From contig NC_092575.1 of the NCBI RefSeq assembly GCF_037975245.1, positions 16,009,310 to 16,073,309 on the forward strand: a stretch of 64,000 nt of DNA. The letters run 5' to 3'. Below the pieces are notes generated by a model. That model saw only the letters and a program-made list of their open reading frames with translations, was not told the origin of the DNA and ran no database searches. The position numbers and the translations under genes are program-made. Below, piece after piece: positions 23,401 through 34,972 of this stretch (position 1 is the stretch's first letter; each line of letters begins with the position of its first letter). The DNA comes from Apostichopus japonicus (lineage: Eukaryota > Echinodermata > Holothuroidea > Aspidochirotida > Stichopodidae).

Positions 23401-23863
23401 GGATGCTTGTCATATGATTAATACCACTCCTTTAAAACAGGTGTCCTCAACCTAGACCTTGTCACATTTTAAGTCACCTGACCACCACTAAGGAAGTTGT
23501 CAGTTAATCGGGGTCAAAAAGTTAGGAAAATACATCCGAAGCAACCCCCTCTGCTGGAAATAAATGTTTCAGTTTGGTCATTTTTCCTTCTTGTCAGTAA
23601 TCCTGTAATTGCTCATATTGGAAGTTGTCTTGATATTTTTAACGCTTCAGATAAAGAGTTGTACTATATTGTACATAGCACTGAGTAAATTTTTTGCCCT
23701 CCTACTCTCCCCTTCTTATTCTTCTTGTTTTCAGACAACAGGAAGGTTAGTTGACCTCCCAAGGGGTGTGTACTGCCTGGATAACAACAAAGCCTCAACT
23801 GTCCCAAAGTTTGTGATTGGAACCTGCAAGAGTCTATTTTTTTTGGAAGTGGCGCAGACGTAA
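17408..23863 (+). CDS. Uncharacterised WD40-repeat propeller protein
   Basis: Nine exons: 17408-17613, 18899-18983, 19417-19555, 20497-20686, 21236-21376, 22305-22404, 22937-22999, 23234-23326, 23735-23863. They join in frame at GT-AG sites to 1146 nt (381 aa). Residues 1-68 are a Ser/Arg-rich, probably disordered tail. From residue 69 on there are WD40-type blades, including SGMVKLWHVSSG, GSDEKIFAYD, GGWDDTIQFWD (236-246), GSWRKDNNLQIWD and GGCDANMVRVLD. A conserved-looking GPHICGDSLDI (258-268) links two blades and recalls an unnamed WD40 family in protists and invertebrates. That is memory, not a search. No catalytic or localisation signal is seen. Introns carry a TTAA MITE, two hAT-like relics and a LINE fragment. 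A cryptic open stretch near 20950-21010 was not included as an exon. The function is unknown; it is probably a scaffold. Confidence 0.87.
17973..18345 (+). mobile_element. TTAA-flanked MITE, copy 1 (WD40-gene intron 1)
   Basis: The element 17977-18341 is bounded by TTAA at 17973-17976 and 18342-18345. The termini are inverted: AGGCATTGAAGACTCGC at the left and, read inward from the right, AGGGTGCGAAGACTCGC. There is no transposase frame. The same sequence of about 365 bp recurs at 27641, 33338 and 49551. TTAA duplication with short inverted ends fits the piggyBac type. Confidence 0.85.
19918..20392. mobile_element. Degraded hAT-like element in WD40-gene intron 3
   Basis: The left end is CAGGGATGTGCCCAGGA. 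The right end read inward is CAGGGTTGTGCCCACGC, so the two ends are similar inverted repeats. A direct 8-bp target duplication is not evident (CACTCACT and CTATACTG), implying age or imperfect boundaries. There is no coding content. Confidence 0.45.
21684..21932. mobile_element. Possible hAT-like relic in WD40-gene intron 5
   Basis: The region starts CAGGGGTTTTCAATAGG and ends ...GTGAGACCCCCTG, and CAGGGG-type ends of this kind are common in non-autonomous hAT elements. The flanks (GTGTAGCA and ATATAGTT) match only partly, so the boundaries are uncertain. Confidence 0.3.
22452..22782 (+). mobile_element. LINE reverse-transcriptase fragment in WD40-gene intron 6
   Basis: The translated plus strand shows SPLSPSLFILCVEVLA, then a frame stop (TGA), then QYADDSTFFLDGT. 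This is the palm-domain region of a non-LTR retrotransposon reverse transcriptase, with the catalytic YADD box at about 22570-22581. Homology ends soon after (LGLNVTLGPVTM). The stop codon and short length show a dead 5- and 3-prime truncated copy. Confidence 0.75.
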
Positions 23864-24126
23864 ACATAGATCTCTACTCGACTTTTACCATAAAAGTAAT
23901 ATGGAATTCGTCACTATTTCTTTTATCACTCCATCGGACCTTTTTTTTTTTTTCATCATTTCTGGAGAAGGCATAAAAAAGATATTATTTTCTTACTCTA
24001 CAGTCGTTTGTATTGATGTCAAATCTAGGGACGATTTTCACCTTGTGGTCTGCGTTAGAGCCATGCATCATCAAAAGGGAATCACAGGGTACCCAATGAA
24101 AGTTTTGTAGAAATTAAATTCTCATT

Positions 24127-24132
24127 AATAAA
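24127..24132 (+). promoter_or_regulatory. Polyadenylation signal of the WD40 gene
   Basis: AATAAA lies 264 bases after the WD40-gene stop codon. It is followed by T- and GT-rich sequence (TTGGTTGGTGTCTGG), as expected for a cleavage site. Confidence 0.6.
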
Positions 24133-25613
24133 GTATGCTTATCGACTTTGGTTGGTGTCTGGCTGTTTTGTTTTTACCTGATACTGCCAAAAAAAAAATT
24201 GTTGCTGTTCTTATTTTTATTAAGTTGTAATCAGTCTTATTTATATAAAGTAAAGGTTTGTTAGAACATACTTAAGTTTGTCAACAGATAACAGTTAGTT
24301 TTGTTTTGCTCTAACAAAACATGAAATCTGTAGATATGTGAAGGGAAGTTTATTATCATTTTGTTTTAGGGCTCAAACAGTGCTAAGTTCATCAAAAACA
24401 GAATTGTTCAAACTGACTTTCTGCAATGCATATGAAACTTGAGCTAGGAAAGTGCCTTATAATATAGTACCAATCTGACAAAAAAGTATATTTTGGATTA
24501 GAAATGAAAGTTTTGCCTTCTGAGTTTGCCTTCTGGGTTAATTCTTGACACATTAGGATACTAAAACTTTGGTGTCATTCCTAAGCTTGACTAGTCAAAT
24601 TTCATTAGAAATGATGAAGAAATTGTTTTCAGAAATTTCTAATATTTCTAATAATTTCTAATATAAATAGAAATGTAAACTACACTGACAAAATTAATTT
24701 ATGCCTATACTGATCTTTTGTAGCTGAATTACCTAGCTACTGTATGTCAAGGTATATTTGCAAAGGAAATATTTTTTTCTGAACAAGTGTTACTTTTTAA
24801 TAGGCATGATTTAAACTTGCAATACATGTAAAGCAAGCAATACAAGTTTATCAGTACTTTTTGTTTCTTTTTTTATTGTCTTTTCAAAATAACTATATAT
24901 ACAAACTTCATGGCTATGTGACAGCAACGTGACATATGTTACAACTCTTTAAATTCTACAAGAACTAACTAAAAAAGATGACTGAAATTTTAAAAATGCA
25001 TTGCCTTTGAGGGACTACACTATTTTGCCAGATCTGGCCAGCACAAGTGCCTTCTTTCCCTCCCTTACCCCTCCCCTTCAAATGACCTGACAATAATATT
25101 AGAATATGGGTCATAGTATTTTCTGTATCAAATGGTACATATGAATAAGCAGTAAACTAGCAGAAACATTTGTTTTTAACCAGCCCAACGTAACATCTGT
25201 GTCACAAGTAAATCACACAAGTAAGATATGCACAACGAGTTGACATAGAATAAACTTACCCAGTATCATGTTGTAGATGGGAAACATAATATTTCATTAG
25301 GAAAACAATTCACAGCCTTCAAAACCTGCTACACAAAATATGAACACAAAATTGTACCCTGCTTGAGTCACTTCCAATGATTTTTTCCCAACCTCGAGTC
25401 AGCTTTTGACTCTAGTCATTGTATTATCTCAATGGGGAATAGTTCCTCGCTTTAAAAGGTTAGTGACTTGCTACAGCAATATCTTGGGAAGACTGTCCAC
25501 AGGCAGCAAACTAAGTCTGTTTTTATCTCTTTCTGGGGGCTGAACTCTGAATGGGTCCATCGTCACTACCCAACTCTCAAAGTACTTCTTTCTAAATACA
25601 TAAAACTCTGTTT
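24133..25613. other. Tail-to-tail intergenic region and MED31 3-prime UTR
   Basis: AT-rich sequence between the convergent WD40 and MED31 genes. A minus-strand AATAAA (24872-24877) is a candidate MED31 polyadenylation signal about 740 bases past its stop. Nothing else is recognised. Confidence 0.5.
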
Positions 25614-28611
25614 TCACTTTGTATTGAGGCTGTTCTGTGGTAACGATTGCAACGGTTTTTGATCCATTTGTAATAACCTTGTCTGAGATTGTAATGGCAC
25701 CTGTCCAGGCTGATGGTGTTGTGGCTGAAGTCCTGCAAAAGGCAGACCGGCGGCTTGACTGCTAGCTGGTTGCTGCTGAGGAGGTGGTAACATGCCAGAT
25801 TGCTGTTGTGTCGTCTGCTGTTGAGTAGACTGCTGCTGTTGCTGCTGCTGTTGTTGCTGTGCATGCTGCTGATGTAAGTTATCCAGATGGGACTGTTGCA
25901 GTCTCATACGTTTGTAGCTGTAATGCTGCCAGTGGAGGAGCTGTTGGTCTTCAATGAACCTGACGCACTGTGCGTTAGCCAGTTCCTTTCGGAAGCTTTC
26001 GTATTGTAACAGTTCCAGGAAATGCAGACATTGTGGGTATCTGTGAAGAAAGTAGTAAACATCAATTTAGTTTGAACTTACTGTACCAGGGTGGGATTTT
26101 ATAGCCATAGAAAACCATAACTTTCCTAGTTACAAATCACTTTCTTTCCATAGGATTCAACTTTCAAATTATTATCACAGGTATCTTTAGCATTCACTGA
26201 TCAATTAGAGCGAGTATCTACTGTTTGTTTGCTAAACAATTATTTCTGGGGACGCTGAAGGACAGGCCTCCCATGTATAGTGACAACTGTCTAAATTCTA
26301 AAATAGAGATGATTTATATGAATTGTATGACATTTTGTGATTCCAAATCTGGACATTTTCTCAGAAACAACCTTTAAAGGCAAGTTTGGGATCGGTGCGG
26401 TATGGATGGGGAGGGGAGGGAGGTAAGGAAATAGCAGCATCTACCTGTAAAGTAGGTCACTTCTCCTTTGCTTAAACCCCTCCTTTCCTATTGAAACCAC
26501 CAATGGTGTGTAACAGGATACTGAACTTACTTGAGAAATTTTGCATAATGTGGATCCTTCCAGTATTGAAGATATTTCAAGTAGTTTACAAATCTTGAAT
26601 CCTTAAAGTAATCCCTCTGTGCAAGAACTGTGGCAAGAAAAAAATAAGGGAAAAATAACACAATAGCTGTAAACAACTTCTCAACATGGCTTTCATCATT
26701 GGTAAACTACCTTCTTATCTACAGTATGCAACTTCAAAACTGCTTGATATTAACAAAAATTTAAATTCATTCTACAATTTTCCTATCAAGATCAACTAAA
26801 TTTGATATGTCCTGACAAGTCACACAATTACTTGTTGGTTTAAAAGTCAAACAGTCCTTCCTCCCCCTCCTATCTACGGTAATGTTAGTGCAAATAACTT
26901 TAAACTTTAAAAAAATTTTAACTTAAAAATAAATAAGTGCTTGTGTTGAATTTCAGTTGTTGCAAAACTTACAAAGGAATAAAATCAACCAGCTGACAAT
27001 AGAGGCTAAATTCAATGCATCATTTTTTTGACAATTTAATGCTAACTTCCTTGGTCATCGATTATGAAATTTGAAAATTAATGGTATTTAGTCAGTATAG
27101 AAAAGGCTTCATAATTGATGCACCTTCGTCATTACTAGCAACGAAACAGCCGTCAAGCAAAGTTACATATTTAATGAGTTTGAATCCATTTCAGGTATAT
27201 GCTGATCAAATTGTGTTTTTTTTTTCAAAGCTTTTAACACCCTCACCCCAGTTTTGCACATTTTTGGGGCATTTGGAAATCTTACTCCCTAAAAATAACC
27301 AAAATTACCTCAATATAATATCACAACTCTCTGGGACCTGACCTGTCAGAGCTTAGAGGCTCAGAGCATAAGAAACAGCATCCAAAGTCAATGGATGTAT
27401 ACTTATAGGCCTACACTACAGTTAGCGTATTGACGAATGTGTCAATTTGCGGGTATGAAAGAACTTGACACAGCAGACATTTTGTGGTCAAATTCTGCTC
27501 AATTGTACGCTGCATACATAGCCACAGAACAATAAATATTTTGAGATCATTACATTTCTGAGGAACTACATATATGAAAAATGAATACAGTTGAGTGATT
27601 TCAATTTTTCGTTGATAGACATCGTTATCCAAATCCTTAAAGGCAATGAAGACTCGCCCCAAACCACGTGCCGCGCTCTGAAAAAGTTAACTTTCTGTTG
27701 CTAGCAAGTGAAGTTTTCTGCTTGTCGCTACAAAATGCAGACAGTAATGAAACGTGATACCTTATTATCTTCAGCTGGACCTGAGATGTCCATCGCTCTA
27801 TCGTTTGTACACGTACGTTTTTGCTGTGGGTATTGACCGCAGCTGTATGTACTGACAATACACTAGTGTCTAATTAACAATGGTAGCAAGCTGTGTGCGT
27901 ATATTCTGGGATCGATGGTGGTGTCTAACACTTCTGTTACACCTCATTCAAAACTAGGTCAGATAACCGGCATTAGACGTTTCTTTTTGCACGAGTCTTC
28001 ACACCCTTTAAGTGTGTCAATCATGAGCCCACCATGCTACTGTGTCCAACATCTGTGTAGTTTCTCATACAAGATAATAAAGTAAATAGCTGAAAGTTAC
28101 ATGCATGCACCAAATAGACAAATGTCAATTAGAATCTGAAGGGTAACTCTCCTTATAAAAATAAAAAAAGGAAAAACAGATCTTACAGTTGAGGTAGTGA
28201 GGATTTGCCAAGCACTGAACAAACTCTAGTTCAACCTGAAATCTCAACTTCTCTGGATCTTGCTGTTCTGTGACTAAGAAACAAAAACAACAAAGTCACT
28301 GAATAATTATGATACAATAATAAGCTTTACAGAATTACATAACATTTGTAAAGTTCACAGTTGCAAAGACCCATAGAAAAATCAAATGATACAAACATTA
28401 GCAGCCGATGATCATCAAAATATAGCCTACTTGTAAGGCCTAGATAACCTAGGTTGAATTGTTACAAATTATGCTAGTTCTTCATGGTCATTTCGTGGAA
28501 CTGCTTACAATAGTAACAGGTGCGGACTAGCATTGTGACTGAAATTAAAATGATCTTTTTTGTCAAGTTATGTTGTTTATGGGGAAAGTACTCACCTAGA
28601 CCAGCATTCAT
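25614..28611 (-). CDS. MED31: Mediator complex subunit 31 with Gln-rich tail
   Basis: Four exons (ascending): 25614-26040, 26531-26627, 28187-28273, 28596-28611, giving 627 nt (208 aa). The first coding exon is only 16 nt (MNAGL). Residues 6-111 are the highly conserved MED31 (Soh1) helical domain, including RFQVELEFVQCLANPHYLNF, DPHYAKFLKYPQCLHFLELL and CVRFIEDQQLLHWQHYSYKR. MED31 sits in the Mediator middle module with MED7 and bridges activators to RNA polymerase II. Residues 112-208 form a Gln-rich, low-complexity extension (a run of about ten Gln, then Gln/Pro/Ser) that is absent from the 131-aa human protein but known in insect orthologues. The gene is head to head with MRPS23. Its second intron holds a TTAA MITE. 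Confidence 0.97.
27637..28011 (+). mobile_element. TTAA-flanked MITE, copy 2 (MED31 intron, antisense to the gene)
   Basis: The element 27641-28007 is bounded by TTAA at 27637-27640 and 28008-28011. It has the same inverted ends (AGGCAATGAAGACTCGC and AGGGTGTGAAGACTCG) and the same interior as the copies at 17977, 33338 and 49551. Confidence 0.85.
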
Positions 28612-30404
28612 GTTGCCTTTTTGCGTGACGACTTGTAAAATTCAATAAGTATGAAGTTTTTCAAGAAGCTGCCTAAGATCTCTTACAGTACGGTACTACA
28701 GTGACGATTCTGACGTTGTACCAAAACAAATTTATTGTGTAGTTTCTACCATTTGAGCCAAATGTGCTAGCACTATGCTATGCATAAATACGTTTTTGGC
28801 AGATAAGGCATGGTTTCGGCTTTTGCTACAGTACATTACAAGCGGGTGCGCTGTATTCCCCAGAAATAAGTTTGTACAAATTTTGTGTAGTCCCAGAAAG
28901 AGTAAAAGTAAAATGGGGAGAGAAGAATTGCCCCCACTTTTTTTGTGGTTTGCAGGTGCTAAGAGAGGAAGAGTAAGAAAGATGGAAGGGTGTACCTAGT
29001 ATATATGATTATTTTTGGGGGAGGGGGAGCTTGGGGTGGGGTTGGGGAAGGAGAGAAACAGAGGATCCTCCGAGACGGAGCGGGGAGGAGATGGAGAGGG
29101 AGCTCTGTGTTTTCAAGTGCAGAATTACAGGTTCTTAATTACAGCATGGAGCTATCTGTTTATAGCTCCATGATTACATGGTAAGGGAGGAACATTGAGA
29201 AGGGGGGAGAGCCATGGATCGAGTGGCGTACGGTCACGGCTAGACCATAATTATTGATATATTTTTATGGGGGTGGGAAGAGAATTTACAGAATTACAGG
29301 TAGGCTACTTAAATGGATATTGTCATACTTTTTGCACTAAAAGCAAATTGTTCTCCATAATTTACTAATTTTGAGACGGATATATGGGGATGGGGATCGA
29401 AGAGGGAGGAAGGGAGGGATGGGGAAGGGGAAGGAAAAGGGGGAAATAAAAAATATCATTATAACAATGTCATCTTCACTTTCTAAGTAATCAATTACCT
29501 TTCGGTGGAAAATAAAAAATTAAAACACTTCCTCCGTAAATTCTTAAAAATTTGCAGCGCATGCCGCCTGTATCAGCCTAGCCGCGCTACCTGTGTACAC
29601 TTTTCACTTCAATTACGCCGCAAATTTGCATCTTCGATTTAACATACGAAAACGTCATATATTTTAAAAGAAAAGAAAAATCATCTTAACTTCCTAAGTC
29701 ATTAATTAAATTACACTTCCCGGGTCGAAATAAATGTTAATGTTATACCGATATACTGGACTATATATCCACTTTGCCTCGTCTCCTTTCTGGGTTACCG
29801 TGGTCATCTAAATCCCTCGATAACTTGTACTATTTATTTGTGAAAACACAAATGCATATTTTGAGATATTTTTTTACTTAAATTTTGGGGGCTTTCGGAT
29901 TTCAAACAGCGATTTTTTTTTATTATAAAAAATGGCAATTTTTTATCAAGAAATAAGTTTTGTTTCCGATAGTGGTCATATAGCAAGTGAACGCGGATGG
30001 TCTCGATCGTCCCTTTTCTGTTAGTATTCATGCCTCTCAGTACATCCAAAACTCGAATTATTAAAAGTGTCGAGAGCTTAGTAGCACATTTTGGCTCAAT
30101 AATGTGACAAATTCTTCCTCGTTCGGTGAGTCGGCGTTTCTACCACAGAAATTTATATTAATTTCTGTAGTTTCTACGCTGCTTGTCTAAAAACTAACCA
30201 TTTTACGGTCCATATATCTGGTCAGGTCAGATGATTTTTATCAGAATGCACAGAACCTTTAAGTAGACTAGTCGTCGTTGCGCCGCCACATGTGAATGGT
30301 GTTGTGTGTATACAGTAACAATATTAAGCCTGATGATCATTGCCCTGCTTTACAAAAATCTCCTCAACAAAAATACGGGAAAAAAAACTACAGCAGGTAG
30401 CGAT
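28612..30404. other. Head-to-head intergenic region between MED31 and MRPS23, with G-rich tracts
   Basis: It contains the 5-prime flanks of both genes. Strongly purine/G-rich tracts on the plus strand at 29012-29060 and 29386-29450 (many runs of three to five G) could form quadruplex DNA. Positions 29470-30300 are AT-rich with nothing recognisable. Confidence 0.5.
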
Positions 30405-33400
30405 ATGTCTAGTTTGAGTCGAGTAATCAAGTATGGAACTATATACACGAGGTATGAATTCAAATCGTTCACTGTTGAAGTGATTTCTGCCAGGCCTAGT
30501 CTAACTATTTCTATTCTAAGCCTAGGCCCTAGGCCTACTCCGATAAGAGAACCTCGACCTAACTCAAGTCCCTGAAGCAACACCATGGTAGCCTAGCTGG
30601 AGGTACGAAAGCCAGGCATCGGTTCTTGTTTTCTGTTGGTTAGATTAGCTAGTGACTAGGGTGAGATCCAGTTCGGGGTAACATTGTGCGACTATTTCCA
30701 ATATTCTGTAGTGTAGATTAGGTCCAGCCCGCAGTAACTTCGTAGGCCCTTGGATAAAGTGATATTACAAAACAAGATTATCATAAATATTCAGTGTTTC
30801 ATACAATTCACAGGGCCTAGTCTAGTGCACCTCTGTTTAAGGACTCTTGCAACATCTTGCATATTTCGACCTTTACAATTATCAGCTTGGGATGTTTATG
30901 TATGGACTCTTACCAACAAGCTTTAACTCGTTTTTCACATACAAGTGTGACATTCATAATTGTGAAACTCGTTCAAAAACTCTATGCACATTAGTCTGCT
31001 GTAGGTGCATACAAATACCTCATAAGCAAGGTTTCTTTGGTTTTGTCTTTGTATCTTCAGGATTCGTGATCTGATGAGAGCTGGTGTAATGAAAAAGGAG
31101 GATGGACCATTGTGGTATGATACAATCGAAGCATTTCCACCCATCGAGCCACCTACCCTGGAGAGAGAAATACCAAGTGAACCGATTACGGAAATATTGT
31201 ACCCCGAGGATGTGATCAGAGCGTAAATATCTTTTCCTACAGTTGAAATTCTTCGTTAGAAACATGTTTTCGATTAAATAAGAAATGTTTAACATCATAG
31301 ACATTATGTCTAATCATAGCACACTCCCTATTCAGCATCAATCCTTGTCCTCTCATTTAGAGCTTTATAATTTATGTGCATGGATGACATTATCTTTCAC
31401 TGATATGATAGGTAGCTGTATTTACAGCTTACGTCCAGCCCTGTGCAAAGACACTGAGTGTCATACAGTGTATTGTTGTTTGTTAATGACTTGTAACCAG
31501 TATGTACAAAGAAGGTCCAACCTTTAATTATAAATTTAATTTTTTATGAGTTCATCAATTTACCAGTTCTAAGTATTTAGTAAAGTATGTGTATAAATAT
31601 ACTGTACTTCAAGATACATCTGTTTATAGCTCTGAAAATATGTTTGAAAGATTAAAAAATGGTCATCCTTGCTCAAAGATAAATTCTTGAATTACTGTTT
31701 CTTTCAGAGCTTCACTCACCTCAGTGAGATACTTAAGGATGTGATTTGAACCCTTCTCAATACCTGGTAATAGTTTGGAGAGGCAGAACCCCTGAGGAAA
31801 ATAGTTTTGTAAAACTTGTAGCAAATTTGACATGCTGACATTCATGGGTAACACCGATAAACTTTTGAAGTGTCACTTTGAACTGGTTTGACATCTTCCT
31901 TATTTAACTTTTCATTTCTTTCTTACATCTTCATTTCAGGAAATTTTACAACCACTATGGCACATTCTATACATGTGATCTAGAGAATCAGTCCTCTGTT
32001 GCTAAATCGCCATGCCATAGGTAAGAAACACTAATCACTTGCTTTAATAGTTAAATATTTAGTTTTTTCCAGGGCAGTAGCTAATTTGACACATTGCTGC
32101 ATCCATGTGACTAATATGATGGATGAAACCGTTCTTACATGATATCCAACTTTCTCTTTAATCTTTGATAATACTCAGATAAAGTAAAATTCAGGTCTGC
32201 ATGCCTGCTTTCATGCCCGATTTGGTGCTCTTATTGATCACCATTTAACATTGTGCGGTAATCGACAACAATCGTCGTGCAACGATGGAGGGAACAGATC
32301 AACCATTTCCCAGTTCACACCCTACAGTCAGGGGGGTAGGAAGCTTCCAAAAAGTGGGGGGTGGGGGGCACAACATCAGAGGGGCACTTTCTCAGTCCAC
32401 AACCACAACCTGTTATGCTATAAACCGATACACACCAGCCATGTCACTTAAATATATGATGTGTTAGTATGCTATCATACTATTATGGTGCATGTGACTC
32501 TATTTATAATTTAAAGGCTTAAGATATCCAAAAGACAGTTCTTTCTCAAAGGGGCACATTTTATTTGTAAGTAGGGCACATTTGCTATTTTGGAAAAAAA
32601 GTGGGGGACGTGCCCCCCTCCCCGGCTCCTACCCCCCTGCCTACAGTATTTACCAAATGCATGGATAACTCAGTAAACACTGTATCACAACAGCAACAAG
32701 TAGATCACTGGTATCTCACTCCTGTTGGAGTTTGAACCAGGATCCTTAGGATTAGACATTAGAACTAATCACTGCAGCATACATTGTTACCCATGCACGG
32801 GAACATGCAACTGTGTGGCGAAAGCGCTGCTTCTCACACTGCATCAACAGCTAGTTGTGTAATTTTTATTTTCATAAATACATTTTTCTTTCCGTTTCTG
32901 CAGATTTATTACAAGATATCAGGAATTGGAGAAAACTTGGACAGGGAGCGAGACGGAATTATTTGAGGCTACAGCTGTCGCTCTGAACCAAGAAGGATTG
33001 CAATTGAGGAAGAAAGGAGAGAAAAGAGGAGAGAAGGTACCTTACCTATCATTATTCAAATATTACTGAGATTAAGAAAAAGACCCTGAGATGTAAATGC
33101 AAGTGCTTATAAAAGCAGGCATTAGGGTTTCCCTCACCCTCAGGAATCACGATGATAGTAAAGATGGCAAATTTAAAAAATATTTTTAAAAATGAGCAAA
33201 ATTCAGTGATTATATTACTTTGTGTTACTATAGTTGCTATTTTTGTTGGACCACTAAAGAATTCAGAAACTTGCCTTTTCTCTGATCTCCCCAAAATTAC
33301 AATTGTAGAAGTGAGTGGTGTATTCTTGGCATATTAAAGTTCATTGAAGACTCGCCCCAAACCGTGTGTGGCCATCTGAAAAAGTTAACTTGCTGTTGCT

Positions 33401-34972
33401 TGCAAGTGACGTTTTGTTCGTGTCGCTACAAAATGCAGACAGTAATGAAACGTGATACCTTAATTGTTATCTTTAGCTGGACCTGAGATGTCCATCGCTG
33501 TATCGTTTGTATACTGTGCTGTTGGTATTGACGGCAGCTGTATGTACTGACTGTACACTAGTGTCTAATTACTGACGGTAGCAAGCTGTGTGTGTATTTT
33601 CTGGGAACGATGGTGGTGTTTAACACTTCTGTTACACCTCATTCGAAACTAGGTCAAGTTACCGGCATTAGACGTTTCTTTTTGCGCGAGTCTTCACACC
33701 CTTTAAAGGTCTGCTGTATAGACCCCAACTATAGCACGCGATTCATTGAAAAGTTCTTGAGATTATGTAATCGACCTGCCTTGGTCTTAAAATGACCTCT
33801 ATTTTACCAATTATTCTGCAACGCCTGCCACATATTTTTTCCTGTATGAGGGTCTTTGTGTGAACGCTGTATGATTAACTACACTGTAGACATGAACATA
33901 GTTCCACACAGTGTTTACACAAAGAGCCTAATGGTGTTAAGAAGCTATGCTGGCTAGTTGTACAGCCTGAGGTTGATTTACTACCGTGGCAGGTCGATTA
34001 CGTAATCAAAAAACTTTCCTAGCTATAGCATGCTCTAATTGGAACCAATATAGCAGATCTTTAAGGTTATACAGTGTAGGTCTATAATGAAGTCTATTGG
34101 TAACATTGTGCTTATAAGTACGTTACACTTTTTCCGATGTGGGGTTAAAATGGGGAAGGGTCAAAGGTGCTTCCCCTCCCCCATTTTCAACCACCCTACC
34201 CCTCTGGATCCGAGCCATAAACTGGTGTCACTTCTGCTTTTCTTATCCTTGTTTCCTTGTCACTGAAAAACAAGCTGCATTTGTATCTGAAATTGCTGAT
34301 ATGGTGTGAGACCTATTAGTTTGCCTGTTTGTAACATAGACATGTTATTAAACCCTCAGGAGGCTGGCAAATTTCAAAAAGGATAACTCTAGGAGTCGGT
34401 CAAATATGTGAGGGTAGACGATCTATTTTGACAGATAACAGTTGAAGAGTTCATATTACTTTGAGCAGTGTTTGCCAGGGCATACTGTTATCTGTATGAT
34501 GTACCATAACAAAATGCTATTCAAAATCACCATATTGATACATAGATGCAAGAAATTCCATCGCAAGCGTACGCGCAATCTTTGTGTTTTTCAGAACTAA
34601 GTGATCATATAAGAGCATGAACCTCAAAAAAGTCTGTACTTGCAAAGTTCATCCTCCGAGCTATTCTTGTACCTTTTTCTCAATATTTTGAACCAAACCT
34701 TGTTTCTCTATTAGATAGTTAGATAGATAGTCAACTTTATTGAATCCCAGAAGGAAATTACGTACTATAGTAGGTTGTTGAATAAACACGTACAATTTGT
34801 GTTCCTTTCGGTGATTTTGAATGAAGCTAGATCTTGTTAATGTCATATCTCCATTCCATTTTTCTAGGTTCGGAATGTTGACAAAATGGATGCAGAACCT
34901 AGTATATCGAAGGACGCCATGGCTAATCTATTGAAAACGACGTTAACAGACAGTTCAACAAAGGAGACGTGA
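30405..34972 (+). CDS. MRPS23: Mitochondrial small ribosomal subunit protein mS23
   Basis: Five exons: 30405-30451, 31061-31222, 31940-32020, 32904-33036, 34868-34972, giving 528 nt (175 aa; human 190). The N-terminus MSSLSRVIKYGTIYTR leads into RDLMRAGVMKKEDGPLWYD and AFPPIEPP. Later come ILYPEDVIRAKFYNHYG and RYQELEKTW. This is the order and spacing seen in mS23, a metazoan mitoribosome small-subunit protein. The Arg/Lys-bearing N-terminus suits mitochondrial targeting. The C-terminal 50 residues (Lys/Glu-rich, then KMDAEPSIS) are poorly conserved, as in other animals. Introns contain a TSD-flanked hAT MITE (32329), a SINE-like piece, a TTAA MITE (33338) and a LINE tail (34712). No AATAAA was found within 300 bases of the stop. 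Confidence 0.93.
32321..32647. mobile_element. Non-autonomous hAT MITE with perfect 8-bp TSD (MRPS23 intron 3)
   Basis: The element 32329-32639 (311 bp) has a perfect 13-bp terminal inverted repeat, CAGGGGGGTAGGA, and perfect 8-bp target copies CCTACAGT at 32321-32328 and 32640-32647. The interior is non-coding and includes GGGGGTGGGGGGCAC near the left end, mirrored at the right (GTGGGGGACGTGCCCCCC). The intact duplication suggests a fairly recent insertion. Confidence 0.88.
32700..32800 (-). repeat. Possible tRNA-derived SINE fragment (MRPS23 intron 3)
   Basis: On the minus strand an A-box-like TGCTGCAGTGATTAG (32779-32765) is followed about 30 bases later by a B-box-like GGTTCAAACTCC (32738-32727). 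The spacing fits a tRNA head. The rest is degraded and no 3-prime tail was recognised. Confidence 0.35.
33334..33706 (+). mobile_element. TTAA-flanked MITE, copy 3 (MRPS23 intron 4)
   Basis: The element 33338-33702 is bounded by TTAA at 33334-33337 and 33703-33706. The right end reads GCGAGTCTTCACACCCT, the inverse of the left GAAGACTCGC. The interior matches the other three copies closely. Confidence 0.85.
34712..34763 (-). repeat. Non-LTR retrotransposon 3-prime tail (MRPS23 intron 4)
   Basis: Read on the minus strand, AATTTCCTTCTGGGATTCAA runs into TAAAGTTGAC and then ATCT-type tetramers. This pattern (CTGGGATTnAATAAAGTnnnCTATCTATCT) is the widespread 3-prime end of CR1/Rex1-like LINEs. 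Only the last 50 bases or so are seen. Confidence 0.45.
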
